Shown here: positions 11,198-20,839 of the stretch, piece by piece
Layout of the letters: the number at the start of each line of letters is the position of its first letter
Position numbering within the stretch: position 1 is the first letter of the stretch
Assembly: GCA_964492895.1 (NCBI GenBank)
Contig: CAZBLR010000002.1
Span: forward strand, 93,409-157,408
Length of the DNA stretch: 64,000 nt
Origin: DATLWN01 sp964492895
GTDB taxonomy: Bacteria > Pseudomonadota > Zetaproteobacteria > Mariprofundales > Mariprofundaceae
Direction of reading: 5' to 3'
The notes under the pieces: generated by a model
Told to the model about the DNA's origin: nothing
The model's database searches: none
The model's input: the letters and a program-made list of their open reading frames with translations, nothing else
Position numbers and translations under genes: made by a program

Positions 11198-13476
11198 GCG
11201 TCCTCGGGTGGGGCGACCTGCTCCTTCCAGCCACAGCCCTCATGGACGCAGATGTGCTCGGTGCCGCGGCGCTTGGTGATCTTCTCGGTCACGAAGGGCG
11301 CGCCGCACTGGGGGCAGGGACGGTCCACCGGCTTGTCCCACAGCGCGTTCTTGCACTTGGGATAGCGCGAGCAGGAATAGAAGACCTTGCCGCGCCGGGA
11401 TTTCTTCTCGAGGAAGGTGCCCTGGCCGCAGGCCGGGCAGGTGATGCCGGTGTCCTTGGGCTTTTCCAGCGGCTGGATGTTCTTGCATGTGGGGTAGTTC
11501 GAGCAGCCGAGGAACGGCCCGAAACGGCCCTGCTTGATCTCCATCGGCGCACCGCATTTGTCGCAGACCTGGTCGGTCAGCTGCTTGGGCTGTTCGCCGG
11601 CCGGCTCCCCCTTCTTGGCCAGCGGACGGCTGTACTTGCATTCGGGATAGCCGGTGCAGGCCAGGAAGCGGCCGAAGCGGCCGAGCTTGATGGCCAGCGG
11701 CTTGCCGCATTCGGGGCAGGTCTCGCTGGTCTCCTCGTGCGTGACGTCCGAGCGCTTGACGTTCTCCTGGGTGTCGTCGACCTTGGTTTTGAACGGGTTC
11801 CAGAATTCACGCAGCAACGGTTTCCAGGCCCGCTCGCCGCGGGCGACGGCGTCGAGCTTGGCCTCGACGTCGGCGGTGAAGCCGGTGTCGACGATGTCCG
11901 GGAAATACTGGGTCAGGAAGCGGTTGACCACCTCGCCGGTATCGGTCGGCACGAAGCGCTTGCGCTCCATTTCCACGTATTTGCGTTCCCTGAGCACGTT
12001 CAGGATCGAGGCGTAGGTCGACGGCCGGCCGATGCCGTGTTCCTCCAGCTCCTTGACCAGCGTGGCCTCGGAGTAGCGCGGCTTGGGCTCCGTGAAATGC
12101 TGGCTGGCGTCGGCCTGGCTGATGGTGATGGCCTGACCCTCCGCCAGCGGCGGCAGCATCGACTCCTGATCCTTGTCCGCCGGCTCGTCCCGGCCCTCCT
12201 CGTACAGCTTGCGGAAGCCGGGGAAGGTCAGGGTGGAGCCGTTGGCGCGCAGCATGACGCCGTCGGCCGAGGCGATGTCCGCACGTACCTGGTCGATCAG
12301 CGCCGGCGCCATCTGGCAGGCGACGGCCCGTTGCCAGATCAGGGCGTACAGTCTCCAGGCGTCGGCATCGAGGACGGCGCGCATCTGCTCGGGGGTGCGC
12401 AGCACCGACGTGGGCCGGATGGCCTCGTGTGCCTCCTGCGCGTTGCGGCTGCTGGTCTTGAAGCGGCGCGGCTTGGCCGGCAGGAAGTCCGGATCGAAAT
12501 GGCCGTGGATGTAGTCGCGAATCTCGGTGATGGCATCCTCGGCCAGGGACACCGAGTCGGTTCGCATGTAGGTGATCAGGCCGACGCGTTCGCCGCCGAC
12601 ATCCGCACCTTCGTACAGGCCTTGGGCCAGTTGCATGGTTCTGCGGGCGGTGAAGCCGAGCTTGCGCGAGGCCTCCATCTGCAGCGAGGAGGTGATGAAC
12701 GGCGGGGAGGGCTGCTGCCGCTTCTGGGTCTTTTCGACCGTGGCGACGGTGTAGCTTCCGGCCTGCACGCGGTTGGCCGCGGTGTGGGCGGAAACGCCGT
12801 CGGAGAGATCGAACTTGCCCAGGGCCTTGCCGTCCAGGGCATGCAATCGGGCGGCAAAGCGCTGGTCGCCGGCCGCGCAGGCGGCCTCGACCGTCCAGTA
12901 TTCCCGGGGCTGGAAGTCGCGGATGTGCTGTTCGCGCTCGCAGATCAGGCGCAGGGCGACCGACTGCACGCGCCCGGCGGACAGGCCGCCTCGGATCTTG
13001 CGCCACAACAGCGGCGACAGCGTGAAGCCGACGAGGTAGTCCAGGGCGCTGCGCGCCTGCTGGGCATCGACCAGTTGCGTATTGATCTGGTGCGGGTGGT
13101 GGACGGCCTCGTCGATGGCCTTTTTGGTGATCTCGTTGAAGGTGATGCGCTGGATGCCCTTGCCCTGAAGGGCGCCGCGCTGGCCGAGCTCGTCGGCGAT
13201 GTGCCAGGCGATGGCCTCGCCCTCGCGGTCAAGGTCGCTGGCCAGGATCAGCGTATCGGCCTGCTTCAGGGCCTTCTCGATGGCCGTCAGGCGCTTTTCC
13301 TTGTCGGCGATGACCTCGTAGGTGACGGCGAAATCGTGGTCCGGGTCCACTGAACCGTCCTTCTTCGGGAAGGCGCGGACATGGCCGTACGAGGCCAGGA
13401 CCTTGAAATCCTTGCCCAGATATTTCTCGATGGTTTTGGCCTTGGCCGGTGATTCCACCACGACGACTGCGCGCAT
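11194..13476 (-). CDS. topA: DNA topoisomerase I
   Basis: Type IA topoisomerase that relaxes negative supercoils; 760 residues. The N-terminal TOPRIM domain carries E9 in VVVESPAKAKT and SDLDREGEAIAW (from residue 80). The active-site tyrosine is Y303 in ITYMRTDS. The C-terminus has four Cys4 zinc ribbons (CPECG, CDKCG, CPACG and CPQCG). I chose the ATG at 13476, which shares one base with the dprA stop and has AGGAG 5 nt upstream; a TTG one codon earlier is the alternative. The dprA-topA order is common in proteobacteria. Confidence 0.97.
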   Translation of the reverse strand: MRAVVVVESPAKAKTIEKYLGKDFKVLASYGHVRAFPKKDGSVDPDHDFAVTYEVIADKEKRLTAIEKALKQADTLILASDLDREGEAIAWHIADELGQRGALQGKGIQRITFNEITKKAIDEAVHHPHQINTQLVDAQQARSALDYLVGFTLSPLLWRKIRGGLSAGRVQSVALRLICEREQHIRDFQPREYWTVEAACAAGDQRFAARLHALDGKALGKFDLSDGVSAHTAANRVQAGSYTVATVEKTQKRQQPSPPFITSSLQMEASRKLGFTARRTMQLAQGLYEGADVGGERVGLITYMRTDSVSLAEDAITEIRDYIHGHFDPDFLPAKPRRFKTSSRNAQEAHEAIRPTSVLRTPEQMRAVLDADAWRLYALIWQRAVACQMAPALIDQVRADIASADGVMLRANGSTLTFPGFRKLYEEGRDEPADKDQESMLPPLAEGQAITISQADASQHFTEPKPRYSEATLVKELEEHGIGRPSTYASILNVLRERKYVEMERKRFVPTDTGEVVNRFLTQYFPDIVDTGFTADVEAKLDAVARGERAWKPLLREFWNPFKTKVDDTQENVKRSDVTHEETSETCPECGKPLAIKLGRFGRFLACTGYPECKYSRPLAKKGEPAGEQPKQLTDQVCDKCGAPMEIKQGRFGPFLGCSNYPTCKNIQPLEKPKDTGITCPACGQGTFLEKKSRRGKVFYSCSRYPKCKNALWDKPVDRPCPQCGAPFVTEKITKRRGTEHICVHEGCGWKEQVAPPEDA

Positions 13477-14579
13477 CAAATCTCCTGAATGAGCGTATAC
13501 CGATCGCCGGGCAGTCTGTCGATCACGCCCCGAAGTTCAAGGGCGAGTAATATCGGGGACAGCTCCGGCAGGCTCATCCGGCATTGCTCGGACAGCATGT
13601 CGACATGGGCGACGCCCCGTCTCAGAACGTCCAGCAGCATGGCTTCAGCCTTGGATTCCGGCTCGTAGCGGGGAATCGGGCTCCTTGCGGCGGCCTCCCA
13701 GCCAAGCGCCTCGCTCACGGCGGTGGCGCTGTCGGCAAGCCCCGCCCCGTCCCGGATCAGGTGGTGGCAGCCGGTATGGTTGCCTGCGAGCACGGAACCC
13801 GGCACCGCGAATACCTCGCGCCCGTAGCCGAGGGCCTGATGAGCCGTGATCAGGCTGCCCGAGCGCCGGTCGGCCTCCATGACGACGGTGGCCGGACTCA
13901 GGGCGGCGATGATGCGGTTGCGCCGCGGGAAATGCTCGGGCCGGGCCGGGGTCTCAGGCGTGAACTCGCTGATCACACAGCCGCGATGCATGATGGCCTC
14001 GATCTGTCGCCGCTGTTCGTCACTGTCGATGGCCAGCAGTCCGCAGCCGAGCACGGCGACGGTGACGCCTTCCGCTTCCAGCGTCCCGGCATGGGCGGCG
14101 GCATCGATGCCCTGAGCCATGCCGCTGACGATCACCGCGTCCTGATGGGACCAATGGCGGCACCAGCGGCGGGTCAGCAGCCGTCCTTCGCGGCTGGCCT
14201 TGCGTGAGCCGACGACGGACAGCATGCGCGGCCGTCGCAGTGTCGTCATGTCGCCCAGGCCGTACAGCACCAGCGGCGCGTCCACGGCGGCTGCCAGGCG
14301 TTCGGGGTAGTCCGGGTTGTCGATGCCGAGCAGTCCGATGTGGTGGCGTTTACATGTGTCGATGATGCGGTCGGCCTGTCGTGCATCGCTGGAGACCAGC
14401 GCCTGCACCAGCTTCGGTCCGATGCCCTCCTGTGCCGCCAGCTCGCTGGCCGTGGCGGCCCACAGGGCACGGGCCGATCCGAAGACCCCGACGAGCTGCC
14501 TGCCGGTGACGGGGCCGATGCCCGGGACCAGGCTCAGGCGCAGCATGTGCCGGATGTCCTCCGGCATCGATGGCGCCAT
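13476..14579 (-). CDS. dprA: DNA-processing protein DprA/Smf
   Basis: Binds incoming single-stranded DNA and loads RecA during natural transformation. About 367 residues: an N-terminal helix-hairpin-helix region (LSLVPGIGPVTGRQL), then the Rossmann-like core with SVVGSRKASREG, SGMAQGIDAAAH and PGSVLAGNHTGCH, then a C-terminal winged-helix part. The start is uncertain: ATG 14579 is used here, ATG 14567 is possible, and neither has a strong ribosome site. With comM and a type IV pilus locus in the window, competence genes are present, though competence itself is inference. Confidence 0.93.
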   Translation of the reverse strand: MAPSMPEDIRHMLRLSLVPGIGPVTGRQLVGVFGSARALWAATASELAAQEGIGPKLVQALVSSDARQADRIIDTCKRHHIGLLGIDNPDYPERLAAAVDAPLVLYGLGDMTTLRRPRMLSVVGSRKASREGRLLTRRWCRHWSHQDAVIVSGMAQGIDAAAHAGTLEAEGVTVAVLGCGLLAIDSDEQRRQIEAIMHRGCVISEFTPETPARPEHFPRRNRIIAALSPATVVMEADRRSGSLITAHQALGYGREVFAVPGSVLAGNHTGCHHLIRDGAGLADSATAVSEALGWEAAARSPIPRYEPESKAEAMLLDVLRRGVAHVDMLSEQCRMSLPELSPILLALELRGVIDRLPGDRYTLIQEI

Positions 14580-14613
14580 GCCCGGACCGGATGGATCGTC
14601 TATCGGTGTTGAC

Positions 14614-15666
14614 CTATGGGCGTGCCTGGTTGCGTACGGTGTCGCCGACGTTGATCGGGTTGGTCGATTCCGTGACCAGGGCGATGGACGCATCCTCTTG
14701 CGGTACCAGCACGACGACCTCACCGATCTTCTCCTCCGGCAGGCGGATCTGCTTGCCGGTCACCGGGTCCGTGACCAGGCGGCCGGCCTTGTGGATCGAC
14801 AGCACCGTTCCCGCCTTCAGATGCTCGCGCAGGCCGAGGTTGATGCCGATGATCTGATGCTGACCGGCCTCGGCGGCGTCATTGCGAAGATACATGACCT
14901 CGCCGACGAGGGGCGTCTTCGGGTATGACGGTACGATGCGGGTATTGACGACATGCGCCGGCTTCAGGCGGTCGCCTCTCGACATCTCCTCGAACGAGGT
15001 CAGGACGACGCCGCGGTAGATGTCGCCGTCGTGCGAGGACACCTCGACCTGTCCGAGATCGTTGATCAGGTAGCCGACGAGCTTGCCGGTGCGCGGATCC
15101 CTGACCGGATCGCCGGTGCGGAAGACGTCGTACACCTCGCCTTCGTTCGGCGGCGTGTTGAATTTCAGGTACAGGTGGTCATTGGCGCCGTAGTTGATGC
15201 GCTGATCGGAGGAATTGACGATATAGCCGACGCCCTTGATCGCATCCGGCTGGATGAAGTCCTGTCTGGCCAGTGCCGTGAGCAGCAAGCTGGGGTCGAT
15301 CTTCGGTTCCAGATGCTCCGCCGGTTTGACGATGATCTCCGGACGCGGCCGGATGGTGCTCAGGCCGCCGGTGGCCTTCTGCTCGGGGTTGAACCAGATC
15401 TTGTTGCCCGGGTAGATCAGGTCGGGATTGGTGATGTACAGGTTCCGTTCCCAGATCTTCATCCATTTCTCCGGATCCTTGAAGAAATGGGCGGCGATAT
15501 CCCACAGGGTATCGCCCTTTTTGACGACATAGGGCTGGGGAAAGTTCGGTTTCAGGTCGTCCTGCGTGACGCCGGCGGGCATGCTGACCGCAGCCGCACG
15601 GGCCTGCAGCGGTACGGCCGCAAGCGCACAAGCCAACATAAGGGCGGCAAGGCCTTGAAGTTTCAT
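14614..15666 (-). CDS. secreted LysM-domain peptidoglycan-binding protein
   Basis: 350 residues with an N-terminal signal peptide ending near QARAAA, a LysM domain at about 46-97 (YVVKKGDTLWDIAAHFF), then a C-terminal region of about 230 residues without a named catalytic motif. GGGAGG lies 5 nt before the ATG. LysM proteins of this layout directly upstream of dprA are common in gamma- and betaproteobacteria. It probably resides in the periplasm, bound to peptidoglycan. No peptidase or amidase residues are visible, so a scaffolding or monitoring role is likelier than hydrolysis. Confidence 0.88.
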   Translation of the reverse strand: MKLQGLAALMLACALAAVPLQARAAAVSMPAGVTQDDLKPNFPQPYVVKKGDTLWDIAAHFFKDPEKWMKIWERNLYITNPDLIYPGNKIWFNPEQKATGGLSTIRPRPEIIVKPAEHLEPKIDPSLLLTALARQDFIQPDAIKGVGYIVNSSDQRINYGANDHLYLKFNTPPNEGEVYDVFRTGDPVRDPRTGKLVGYLINDLGQVEVSSHDGDIYRGVVLTSFEEMSRGDRLKPAHVVNTRIVPSYPKTPLVGEVMYLRNDAAEAGQHQIIGINLGLREHLKAGTVLSIHKAGRLVTDPVTGKQIRLPEEKIGEVVVLVPQEDASIALVTESTNPINVGDTVRNQARP

Positions 15667-15714
15667 GCGAACCTCCCAGCGTAAGCCATGAATAAATCAA
15701 AAGATGGCATAAGT

Positions 15715-16332
15715 CTATGAAGCCCGCAAGCGACGGTCGTCACGCTTTCCGACCTTGGGCTCCTCATGCCGGAGCAGGCGGGCGATGTTCGCGCGGTGGC
15801 GGATCACCGTCAGCAGCCCCAGGGCGCCGGCGGTGGTCACGAAGGCGGGATGGCTGCCCAGGGCCCAGGCGAGCAGGGGCATGCTGCCGGCCGCGAGCAT
15901 CGACGACACCGAGACATAACGCCAGACCCTCAGGCTCAGCAGCCATAGGGCGAAGGCCAGCACGGCGATCCACGGTTGCCATGGCAGCACGACGCCGAAC
16001 ATGGTGGCCACGCCCTTGCCGCCCTTGAATGCCAGGTACACGGGGAAGCAATGGCCGATGAACGCGGCCAGCGCGATGCCGGTCGTCAGCCATTCCGACG
16101 CCTGCCAGTGGATCGACAGCCAGACGGGAATGGCGCCCTTCAGCAGATCGGCGATCAGGGTGAGGATGCCCACCGCCTTTCCGCCCGTGCGCATGGCGTT
16201 GGTGGCGCCGATGTTGCCGCTGCCGTGCCGGCGGGGGTCCTTGCCGGTCAACAGGCGGCTGAACACCAGCCCGAACGGGATGGCGCCGACCAGGTAGGCG
16301 GCGACGATGATGGCGGAAGCGGTGGCGATCAA
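15715..16332 (-). CDS. plsY: acyl-phosphate:glycerol-3-phosphate acyltransferase
   Basis: Integral membrane enzyme making lysophosphatidate, the first step of phospholipid synthesis, with PlsX. 205 residues and about five hydrophobic helices. Conserved motifs are GSGNIGATN (37-45), the GHCFPVYLAFKGGKGVAT segment, and the basic tail RHRANIARLLRHEE. The TTG start at 16332 overlaps the stop of the NAD(P)-binding gene (TTGA) and places the first helix as expected. Upstream in-frame sequence lies inside the neighbour and is not coding in this frame. Confidence 0.94.
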   Translation of the reverse strand: MIATASAIIVAAYLVGAIPFGLVFSRLLTGKDPRRHGSGNIGATNAMRTGGKAVGILTLIADLLKGAIPVWLSIHWQASEWLTTGIALAAFIGHCFPVYLAFKGGKGVATMFGVVLPWQPWIAVLAFALWLLSLRVWRYVSVSSMLAAGSMPLLAWALGSHPAFVTTAGALGLLTVIRHRANIARLLRHEEPKVGKRDDRRLRAS

Positions 16333-17288
16333 TCGGGTCGGTGCCTGTTCAGATGCCGGATGCGGCTGGCATCGAGCTGGTGCTGCAGGCGGGTGGGCTG
16401 GTCGGCGGCGACCAGTCCAGGTAGCACGGATTCGAGGGCGGCGGGGGCACCGAACAGCGATGGGAACGGTTCGCCCTCGACGACATTGTCGTGACCGAGC
16501 AGCACCAGCTGATCCCGGGTCAACGGCGGGGTGGGCAGCAAGCGCCCGAGGGCGGCGATGATGGCGGCGGCCGCATGGGGGACCGGCACCAGCATGCGCC
16601 TGCGTCCGAGCGCATCCATCAGCATGGCGATCAGCTCCCGCAACGTGTAGATGCGGGGCCCGCCGAGCTCGAACACCTTGCCCGCGACATGACGGTGGTG
16701 AACGGACGTGATGAAGGCCCGGGCCACATCCTCCACCCACACCGGCTGGAATCGGGTGTTTCCGGCGATCACCGGTACGACGGGCGAGATCCTGACGATG
16801 TCCCTGAAGCGGCCGAAGAACGAATCGCCGTGGCCGTAGATCACCGAGGGGCGGAAGATCGTCCAGTTCAGGCCCGACTGGCGCACGCGGGCCTCGGCCT
16901 CGCCCTTGGTCCGGGCGTAGCTGCTGGCCGGAATGCGGCCGGCACCGAGGGCGCTCATGTGCAGGTACTGCCCCACCCCGGCGCGGCTGCACGCGGCCAG
17001 CACGTGTTCGGTGCCATGGACGTGCGCCGCCTCGAAATTCTGGCGCCCGCGTTCGAACAGTAGCCCGACGAGATTGATGACCACGTCGGCATCCCTGACC
17101 GCCTCGTCCAGCCCGCGTCCGTCCGTGACGTCGGCGCGCACCAGGCGCACGCCCTGCACCAGCATATCGCGCGCACGTTCGGGATGGCGGCAGGCCACCG
17201 TCACCGCGAATCCCTGGTCGCTGGCGAGTCGCACCAAGGCGCGGCCGACGAATCCGCTCCCCCCGATCATGCAGACGCGCGTGTTCAT
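16329..17288 (-). CDS. NAD(P)-binding Rossmann-fold protein, complex I NDUFA9-like
   Basis: Atypical short-chain dehydrogenase/reductase of 319 residues. The nucleotide-binding motif GGSGFVG is at 9-15, and a YARTKGEAE segment supplies the Tyr-x3-Lys pair. Relatives are annotated as NAD-dependent epimerases or complex I assembly/NDUFA9-like proteins; the reaction is unknown. The ATG at 17288 follows GGAGG at about 6 nt. It has its own sigma-70 promoter (17314-17343) and couples to plsY through TTGA. Confidence 0.85.
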   Translation of the reverse strand: MNTRVCMIGGSGFVGRALVRLASDQGFAVTVACRHPERARDMLVQGVRLVRADVTDGRGLDEAVRDADVVINLVGLLFERGRQNFEAAHVHGTEHVLAACSRAGVGQYLHMSALGAGRIPASSYARTKGEAEARVRQSGLNWTIFRPSVIYGHGDSFFGRFRDIVRISPVVPVIAGNTRFQPVWVEDVARAFITSVHHRHVAGKVFELGGPRIYTLRELIAMLMDALGRRRMLVPVPHAAAAIIAALGRLLPTPPLTRDQLVLLGHDNVVEGEPFPSLFGAPAALESVLPGLVAADQPTRLQHQLDASRIRHLNRHRPD

Positions 17289-17313
17289 TGATTCCTCCCT
17301 GCCCGAGCACGTC

Positions 17314-17343
17314 AAATTAGCAAGGGCCGGGCGAGATGGTCAA
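17314..17343 (-). promoter_or_regulatory. sigma-70 promoter of the NDUFA9-like gene and plsY
   Basis: On the minus strand, TTGACC (17343-17338) is followed after 18 bp by TAATTT (17319-17314). The predicted start is near 17307, giving a leader of about 19 nt that contains the GGAGG ribosome site. Confidence 0.7.
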
Positions 17344-17430
17344 TGCGATGCATCGGGAATGACGCCGGTTCTTGCGATGTGGGGGGCAACGTCTAGGCTA
17401 GCGATGATACATGCGGACGGGGGGGAAAGC

Positions 17431-18498
17431 ATGGCGTTGCGATATTTCAATGTGGATGAGGTCGTGGCTGCCGCGCGCAGCGCCCTGCGCCTGCGCCTGC
17501 TGACCACGATGGCGGCGACGCTGGTGGTCGCGGTGGTGATCTATGGCGTCTTCAGCATTGGCGGCCCGGTTCATGGCTTCGGCTCGATCCTGTTGCGCTT
17601 TGTCGGCGGCGTCGGCTGCCTGTTGTGGACGCTGTTCGGCCTGACCGCCCTGGCGCATCAGATGGCGATCGCGCACCAGGGTGGCGAGATTCCCGGTCCG
17701 GTCGAGGCGGCTGCCTTCGCCTGGGGACGCATCCTGCCCCTGCTGGTGGTGCCGGCATGGGCCGCGGGCCTGCTGCTGGCCCTGCTGCTGGCGGAGATGC
17801 TGGTGGTGCTGTTCGCCCGCATCCCCGGTCTCGGGGGGATATGGCTGGCCGCGGTGGCGGTGCCGCTGCTCCTGTTCAACACGCTGGTGGCCCTCGGCCT
17901 GCTGCTGGCCCTGTTCAACATCGCCGTACGCGTGGCGATCTCGACGCCGGACAGGGATGCGTTGAAGGATACGCTGTGGACCCTGTTGCGGACCCGCCTG
18001 CCGGAGTTGCTGATCTATAACCTCGGCGGTGTACTGGCGGCCTGCCTGGTGGCCGCCGTCGTGCTGTCGCCGTTGTGGCTGGGTTGGCAGATCACCCACG
18101 GCATCGTCGGTTACGTGGCGGGGGGTACCCTGAAGACCGTGCTTGGCGCCACTGGCTTCTGGGGCGGCATCGCCCATGTCGTGGGGCTGGTGATGGTCGG
18201 CATCCTGGTGGCTGCGGTGGCCAGCGTGCCCTGCATCGTCATCACCCACCTGACCCTGATGATCCACAAGGAGCTCGATGCCGTCTCCCAGCCCGAGCCT
18301 GCCGCCGAGGTGGCGGCGAAGCAGCAAGCGCCGGCAACGAAAGCGCCCGCCCGGCGAGCGGCCCGCAGTGCCGCACCCCGTACCTCGAAGGCGAAGGCCG
18401 CCAAGACCGCGGAGAAGCCGGTACCGGCCCGCAAGCCCCGCAAACCGAGGGCGAAAAAGACCGCCGAACCGGAGGAGTCCGCTCCGAAAGGCGAATGA
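17431..18498 (+). CDS. multi-pass membrane protein with Ala/Lys/Arg/Pro-rich C-terminal tail
   Basis: 355 residues of unknown function. Residues 1 to about 285 contain roughly five or six hydrophobic segments (for example LLTTMAATLVVAVVIYGVF). The last 65 or so form a disordered basic tail of Ala, Lys, Arg and Pro, like the C-terminus of histone H1 or AlgP. The ATG at 17431 follows a GGGGGAAA stretch. It ends 13 bp before an acyl-CoA synthetase gene and may be co-transcribed with it. The tail faces the cytoplasm only if topology permits, which I did not establish. Confidence 0.75.
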   Translation: MALRYFNVDEVVAAARSALRLRLLTTMAATLVVAVVIYGVFSIGGPVHGFGSILLRFVGGVGCLLWTLFGLTALAHQMAIAHQGGEIPGPVEAAAFAWGRILPLLVVPAWAAGLLLALLLAEMLVVLFARIPGLGGIWLAAVAVPLLLFNTLVALGLLLALFNIAVRVAISTPDRDALKDTLWTLLRTRLPELLIYNLGGVLAACLVAAVVLSPLWLGWQITHGIVGYVAGGTLKTVLGATGFWGGIAHVVGLVMVGILVAAVASVPCIVITHLTLMIHKELDAVSQPEPAAEVAAKQQAPATKAPARRAARSAAPRTSKAKAAKTAEKPVPARKPRKPRAKKTAEPEESAPKGE

Positions 18499-18511
18499 GC
18501 ACTGACGTCCA

Positions 18512-20293
18512 TTGAAGCAGAGCCAACTCCAACAACTGCGCATGGCGCAGCATCTGCCCGGGGCCATGTTCTCGATGGCGGCACTGAACCCATCGCACCC
18601 GGCGCAATGGTATCGCGCGGCCGAGGCCTATCACCCCCTGTCCTATGCCCAACTCGCCTCCCGGACGCGGCATGTGGCGACCGGGCTGATGGTGGCCGGG
18701 GTGAATGCGGGCGACCGCGTGGCACTGCTGATGGAAAACCGGCCGGAATGGGCGGTCACGGATTATGCCGTGCTGGCGATCGGGGCGGTGACGGTGCCCC
18801 TGTACTGTTCCTATCGTCCGCAGGACATGGCCTATGTCATCAACGATGCGGGCGCGCGGGTGGTCGTTTGCTCCGGCGGCACGCTGCTGCAGCACCTGCT
18901 GAAGGCCCTCGGGGATTGTCCTCAAGTCGAGGCGGTGTATGTGCTGGAACCGCAGGAGGCGCATCCGCAAGTGCGGGCCTTCGCTGAGCTGGAGGCCCAG
19001 GGCATCGAGGTGGCGGCCGTGGAGGCCCGCATGGCCGCCATCGATCGCGCGAGCCTCGCCACCATCGTCTACACCTCCGGAACGACGGCCGCGCCCAAGG
19101 GGGTCATGCTGTCGCACGGCAACCTGCTGGCGGTGGTCGAGGCCGCCTGCGACGTCATCGATTTCCAAACCGACGACATGATGCTGTCCTTCCTTCCCCT
19201 GGCGCACAGTCTGGAGCGTCTGGCCGGTCATTTCCTCGTGTACTCCGCCGGCCTGTCGGTGGCCTTTGCCGAGCGGCCGGACACGGTGGCCAAGAACCTG
19301 GCTGAGGCCAGGCCGACGCTGCTGATCTCGGTTCCGCGCATGTTCGAGGTGGTTCGCAGCCGCATCCTCGGGCAGGTCGCCAAGCAGCCGGCCTGGCAAC
19401 GGCGGCTGTTTGAGACCTATGTGTCCCTGGGCCAGGTGACCTATCGCCAGCAGGCGACGCTGTTCGGGCGCCTGGCACATGCCACGCTGGACCGGCTGGT
19501 CGGACGCAAGATCCGCCAGCGCTTCGGCGGGCGCCTGCGTCTGATGGTGTCCGGCGGGGCGCCGCTGAGCACCGAGGTCAACGAGTTCTTCGAAGCGATC
19601 GGCATCCCGATCCTGCAGGGGTACGGCCTGACGGAATCGGCGCCGCTGATCAGCGTCAATCCGCCGGAGGATCGCCGTACGGGCTCGGTCGGCAGGCCGG
19701 TGACCGGCGTCGAGGTGCGCCTCGGCGACGATGGGGAGATTCTGGCCCGCGGCGCCAATGTCATGCTCGGCTACTGGCAGCTGCCCGAGGCCACGGCGGA
19801 GGCCGTCATCGACGGCTGGCTGCATACCGGCGATATCGGCGAGATCGATGCGGACGGCTATCTGCGCATCACCGACCGCAAAAAGGACATCATCGTCACG
19901 TCGGGAGGGGAGAACATCGCGCCGCAGCGCATCGAGACATTGCTGATTGCCGACCCGATGATCGATCAGGTGGTGGTGTTCGGCGATCGGCGCCCGTATC
20001 TGGTGGCCATCGTCGTGCCGAACGAGGAGGGCTGCCGGGTCTGGGCCGCCGGCGCCGGGCTGCCCGTCACGGACTGGCCTTCCCTGTCGGGCTCGAAGGT
20101 GCTGCGCAAGGAGCTGCAGAACCGCATCGCCGGGATGCTGAAGCCGCTCAATCCCTTCGAGCAGGTACGCCGCATCCATGTGCGAAGCTCGCCGTTCACC
20201 ATTGAAAGCGGTCTGCTGACACCGACGCTGAAGATCAAGCGCCGGCAGGTGTCCGACGTGTTCAAGGGCGAGATCGAGGCGCTCTACGAGTAG
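18512..20293 (+). CDS. long-chain acyl-CoA synthetase/AMP-dependent ligase
   Basis: ANL-superfamily enzyme of about 593 residues that activates a fatty acid through an acyl-adenylate. The P-loop YTSGTTAAPKG is at about 187-197, LQGYGLTES is the aromatic-acid motif, LHTGDIGEID is the hinge aspartate region, and DRKKDIIVTSGGENIAP is the C-terminal A8 motif. The size and ISVPRMFE segment fit the long-chain (FadD15/FAA) group. The TTG at 18512 gives the full length but has no good ribosome site; ATG 18542 (MAQHLPG) is the alternative. The chain length preferred is not known. Confidence 0.9.
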   Translation: MKQSQLQQLRMAQHLPGAMFSMAALNPSHPAQWYRAAEAYHPLSYAQLASRTRHVATGLMVAGVNAGDRVALLMENRPEWAVTDYAVLAIGAVTVPLYCSYRPQDMAYVINDAGARVVVCSGGTLLQHLLKALGDCPQVEAVYVLEPQEAHPQVRAFAELEAQGIEVAAVEARMAAIDRASLATIVYTSGTTAAPKGVMLSHGNLLAVVEAACDVIDFQTDDMMLSFLPLAHSLERLAGHFLVYSAGLSVAFAERPDTVAKNLAEARPTLLISVPRMFEVVRSRILGQVAKQPAWQRRLFETYVSLGQVTYRQQATLFGRLAHATLDRLVGRKIRQRFGGRLRLMVSGGAPLSTEVNEFFEAIGIPILQGYGLTESAPLISVNPPEDRRTGSVGRPVTGVEVRLGDDGEILARGANVMLGYWQLPEATAEAVIDGWLHTGDIGEIDADGYLRITDRKKDIIVTSGGENIAPQRIETLLIADPMIDQVVVFGDRRPYLVAIVVPNEEGCRVWAAGAGLPVTDWPSLSGSKVLRKELQNRIAGMLKPLNPFEQVRRIHVRSSPFTIESGLLTPTLKIKRRQVSDVFKGEIEALYE

Positions 20294-20304
20294 GCCGCGG
20301 CGCC

Positions 20305-20790
20305 TCAGTCCCGGAAGTTGGAGAAGGAAAGCGGCCGGTCGGCCTTGATGCCGCGGATCAGGGCGATGGCCGACTGCAGGTCGTCTCTGTTCTTCCCGGT
20401 GACCCGGACAAGCTCGCCCTGGATGGCGGCCTGGACCTTCAGCTTGCTGTCCTTGATCGCGCGGACGATCTGCTTGGCCAGTTCCTTGTCGATGCCCTGC
20501 TTGACGGTAATGAGCTGGCGCAGGGTATCGCCGCTGGCATGCTCGGCTGCTGCGAAATCCAGGCATTTGGGATCGAGGCCGCGCCGGACGATGCGCGCCT
20601 TCAGCAGTTCATGGATGGCGCCCAGCTTGTACTGGTCGTCGGCGATGACGGTCATGACGGCATCGCTGCGTTCGATGCTGGCCCGGCTGCCCTTGAAATC
20701 ATAACGCGTGGCGATCTCTTTCCTGACCTGATTGACGGCGTTGTCCACCTCTTGCAAATCGGTTTCCGATACCACGTCGAAGCTCGGCAT
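20305..20790 (-). CDS. YajQ family nucleotide-binding protein
   Basis: 161-residue YajQ/DUF520 protein. Family members bind nucleotides, and cyclic-di-GMP in Xanthomonas. The protein begins MPSFDVVSETD, the standard start; the ATG at 20790 has GGGAGGG about 8 nt upstream, so the longer in-frame extension to 20916 is rejected. The sequence is full length, with the conserved RYDFKGS and IKDSKLKVQAAIQGE segments. It is convergent with the acyl-CoA synthetase (11 bp apart) and divergent from the M23 peptidase. Confidence 0.93.
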   Translation of the reverse strand: MPSFDVVSETDLQEVDNAVNQVRKEIATRYDFKGSRASIERSDAVMTVIADDQYKLGAIHELLKARIVRRGLDPKCLDFAAAEHASGDTLRQLITVKQGIDKELAKQIVRAIKDSKLKVQAAIQGELVRVTGKNRDDLQSAIALIRGIKADRPLSFSNFRD

Positions 20791-20839
20791 GATGGCGCCC
20801 TCCCTGATGCGTTTGCCGGCCATCGTGCAGCAGCGGGCT

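Noticed and set aside
11086..13353. Long open frame of 755 codons on the plus strand opposite topA
   Set aside because: It is the antisense shadow of topA; the protein is compositionally odd (rich in Gly, Arg, Gln, Val) with no motif, while topA is complete on the other strand.
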